From a virus: a DNA stretch of 39,753 bases. Location of the stretch: positions 1-39,753 of the IMG/VR virus record IMGVR_UViG_3300009176_000049. The stretch is one strand, 5' to 3'. Numbering within the stretch: the first letter of the stretch is position 1; each line of letters opens with the position of its first letter. The position numbers and the translations under genes were made by a program. Below are positions 38,163-39,753 of this stretch, piece by piece. The notes below the pieces were generated by a model. The model had not been told where the DNA came from. It did not search any database and saw only the letters and a list, made by a program, of their open reading frames with translations.

Positions 38163-39753
38163 CGCACCCCCATCCGTTCCGCCTTCTCTTTTCGCCTGAG
38201 TAATTGTAACTCCCTTAAACTCTGCGGCTTGACTTTCTCCGTCACCACCGGCAGCCCGTCCGCGGTCGCGCTGGGTCGCAGACCGGCCACGCTCGCGGCG
38301 ACGGCAGCCATTACGACGCAGTCCAGCCAGTGATTATCGGGTCGGTCGGGCCTTAACAGCCATTTATCGAACGTCGCCCCGCGCAACGTCACCGGGCTCG
38401 CATACTCCGCACTCAGGTGCTCGCTCAGCATCTCGTGTTGCTTCGGGTCCTTGCCCCACAACGTCAAGCCCGTCCGCCCGCCCGGCGGGACGGTGAGCCG
38501 CTGGTACAGAAAACTCTTCCAGTGGTCGGGGTCGAACTGCACCATCTGGCCCCGGCCCGTCTCGGCCCGGGTGAGTCGCCAGTACCAGCCCGGCTTTTCC
38601 CCCGGCCGCGGCTTCCACTCGGACACGCCCCGCGCCGTCGTCGTCCGCCCGATCCCCTTCGACGGGGTCAGAACGCCCGCGTGCGGCGAGGCGCGGACGA
38701 ACTGGTAGACCGCGTCGCTTTCGTACCCGGAGTCCACCAGGGCGCGGCCGATCTTCATCTCCCCGGCCGTCTGCTCGTTCTTGTAGACCTTTCCCAGCAC
38801 TTCATTCGTGAGGTCCATCATCCCGTTGTAAACCAGTTGGCTCGCGTTCATGCCCCGGTACTTCTCCACCTCCTTCAGCGTCGGCCGGGCGTCGGTCGCG
38901 GCGAAGAAGCTCCGCGCCTGCCGCGGCCAGCACCCGTAGTCGACGAGCGACCCGCCGAACGCTTCCGTCCAGGCGACCACCACGTACCAGTGGAGCCCGC
39001 CCCCCGCGTCGAACCCGGCGGTCAGCATGGGACACTCGCGGGGCACGAGGAACCGGTCGACGCCGTTGTGGCGTTGGGCGATCTCGGCGGGGATCAGTTC
39101 CTTGGCGCCGACGCCGAGGTCGCCGGGGTCGGGGTCGTTCTGATACTCCGCCTTAAAGACCTTGAAATCCTGATACCGCAGGTTCATGGCGTGCTGGACG
39201 GCCGAGAGTTCGTCCGGCTTGAACCGTTCCGCCCAGGCCACCTTCGCCCCGTCGTCCATCGGGGCCCGATTCCGTTCATAGAACGCGGTCGCGTCCGCCA
39301 GGCCCCGCCCTTCCCGGAGGGAGGTCAGCCGCAATTCCGCGTACTGCTCCCACAGGTCGGTGTTCTTCGGGAATGAGTAGACCATCTTCGTCCGCTCGCC
39401 ATTCCACTCGGGATGCGACTCACGGTCGAGCAGTTGGTCGGCCATGTCCCGCGGGGCGATCACGGTACACGGCACCACCGCGGAGATCTTCACCTTGGGC
39501 CCGGCGAGCCCGAGGACGGCCTTGGACAGGATCGCCAGTCGCTTCGCCGTCTGGGTCGGGCTGAACGCGCTCTCGTCGTCCTGCGGGTCGTCGCAGATGG
39601 CGAGGTCGGGCCGGATCGTCTTGCCGTCCGCCGTCACGTGGGACATGCCCCGCACCCGCCCGGTGATTCCGGTGGCGCGAATGACGGCACCCGAAGAAAC
39701 CGAACCCGGCACGGTCGGGAACTGGATGCCGTGATCGGTCCACTCCATCCGCG
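38159..39753 (-). CDS. Large terminase subunit (GpA-like), N-terminus outside the window
   Basis: At least 529 residues are visible and the frame is open at the window edge. The visible part has RPDLAICDDPQDDESA (Walker B-like, carboxylates at about residues 53-54 of the visible chain), TGFAG-like coupling elements, and LTAGFDAGGGLHWYVVVAW, where the first Asp of the RNase H-like nuclease centre lies, and later DSGYESDAVYQF and DNHWLDCVVMA, typical of lambda-gpA-type packaging nucleases. The Walker A ATPase motif is expected beyond the right edge. It packages DNA into the prohead through the portal encoded downstream. Confidence 0.85.
   Translation of the reverse strand, partial: RMEWTDHGIQFPTVPGSVSSGAVIRATGITGRVRGMSHVTADGKTIRPDLAICDDPQDDESAFSPTQTAKRLAILSKAVLGLAGPKVKISAVVPCTVIAPRDMADQLLDRESHPEWNGERTKMVYSFPKNTDLWEQYAELRLTSLREGRGLADATAFYERNRAPMDDGAKVAWAERFKPDELSAVQHAMNLRYQDFKVFKAEYQNDPDPGDLGVGAKELIPAEIAQRHNGVDRFLVPRECPMLTAGFDAGGGLHWYVVVAWTEAFGGSLVDYGCWPRQARSFFAATDARPTLKEVEKYRGMNASQLVYNGMMDLTNEVLGKVYKNEQTAGEMKIGRALVDSGYESDAVYQFVRASPHAGVLTPSKGIGRTTTARGVSEWKPRPGEKPGWYWRLTRAETGRGQMVQFDPDHWKSFLYQRLTVPPGGRTGLTLWGKDPKQHEMLSEHLSAEYASPVTLRGATFDKWLLRPDRPDNHWLDCVVMAAVAASVAGLRPSATADGLPVVTEKVKPQSLRELQLLRRKEKAERMGVR

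Noticed and set aside
1-39753. tRNA or rRNA genes, integrase, repressor, attachment sites
   Set aside because: No sequence I could read supports any of these in this window; they may lie outside it.

Overview
This window looks like about 40 kb of a tailed-phage genome or prophage, siphovirus-like, in a GC-rich bacterium. The small-gene style points to a planctomycete, most likely a Gemmata-type organism. The clues are Ala/Cys-rich secreted proteins with short C-terminal Gly/Cys tails, a TIGR02996-like motif, many mini-proteins with Cys pairs, and a papain-like protease. The host assignment is inference, since no host marker gene is present. I saw no integrase, repressor, replication gene, rRNA, tRNA or CRISPR array.

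Left block (1-5502, plus strand): the 3' end of a right-handed beta-helix protein, then thirteen small, tightly packed and often stop/start-overlapping genes. Several carry zinc-ribbon-like or C2H2-like Cys/His clusters, one has an AT-hook, one is DUF551-like, and two are paralogues of each other. One gene is cut by an in-frame TGA that leaves a conserved-looking C-terminus beyond the stop. The block meets the late operon tail to tail at a shared CTAG that supplies both stop codons.

Right block (5499-39753, minus strand, read right to left): one long late operon. It starts with the large terminase (its N-terminus is outside the window) and small accessory genes. Next come a lambda-gpB-type portal, an S49 head protease and a gpT-like major capsid protein with a long N-terminal extension. 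These are followed by a glycosyltransferase-methyltransferase fusion and two DUF2190-type capsid cement proteins, then neck and tail-completion genes, a tail tube, overlapping tail-assembly chaperones in a -1 relation, and a tape measure.

Beyond the tape measure comes a plus-strand moron-like gene, then many tail-tip or fibre proteins. These include a spike-base-like protein, LamG-like proteins, an alpha/beta-hydrolase tailspike, a Gly-rich fibre protein, and a BNR-like protein ending in about fifteen 21-residue repeats. The operon ends (5.5-12.7 kb) with a probable lysis and envelope module: an exported PKD protein, a papain-like cysteine protease, a signal-peptide-bearing methyltransferase, five genes with a membrane segment or small membrane protein, and no recognisable peptidoglycan hydrolase.

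Most interesting points: the protease-centred putative lysis module, the glycosyltransferase-methyltransferase fusion in the capsid genes, an apparent AUC start codon, the in-frame TGA, a same-orientation intergenic repeat in three gaps, and two small genes (55 and 45 codons) that are easy to miss.
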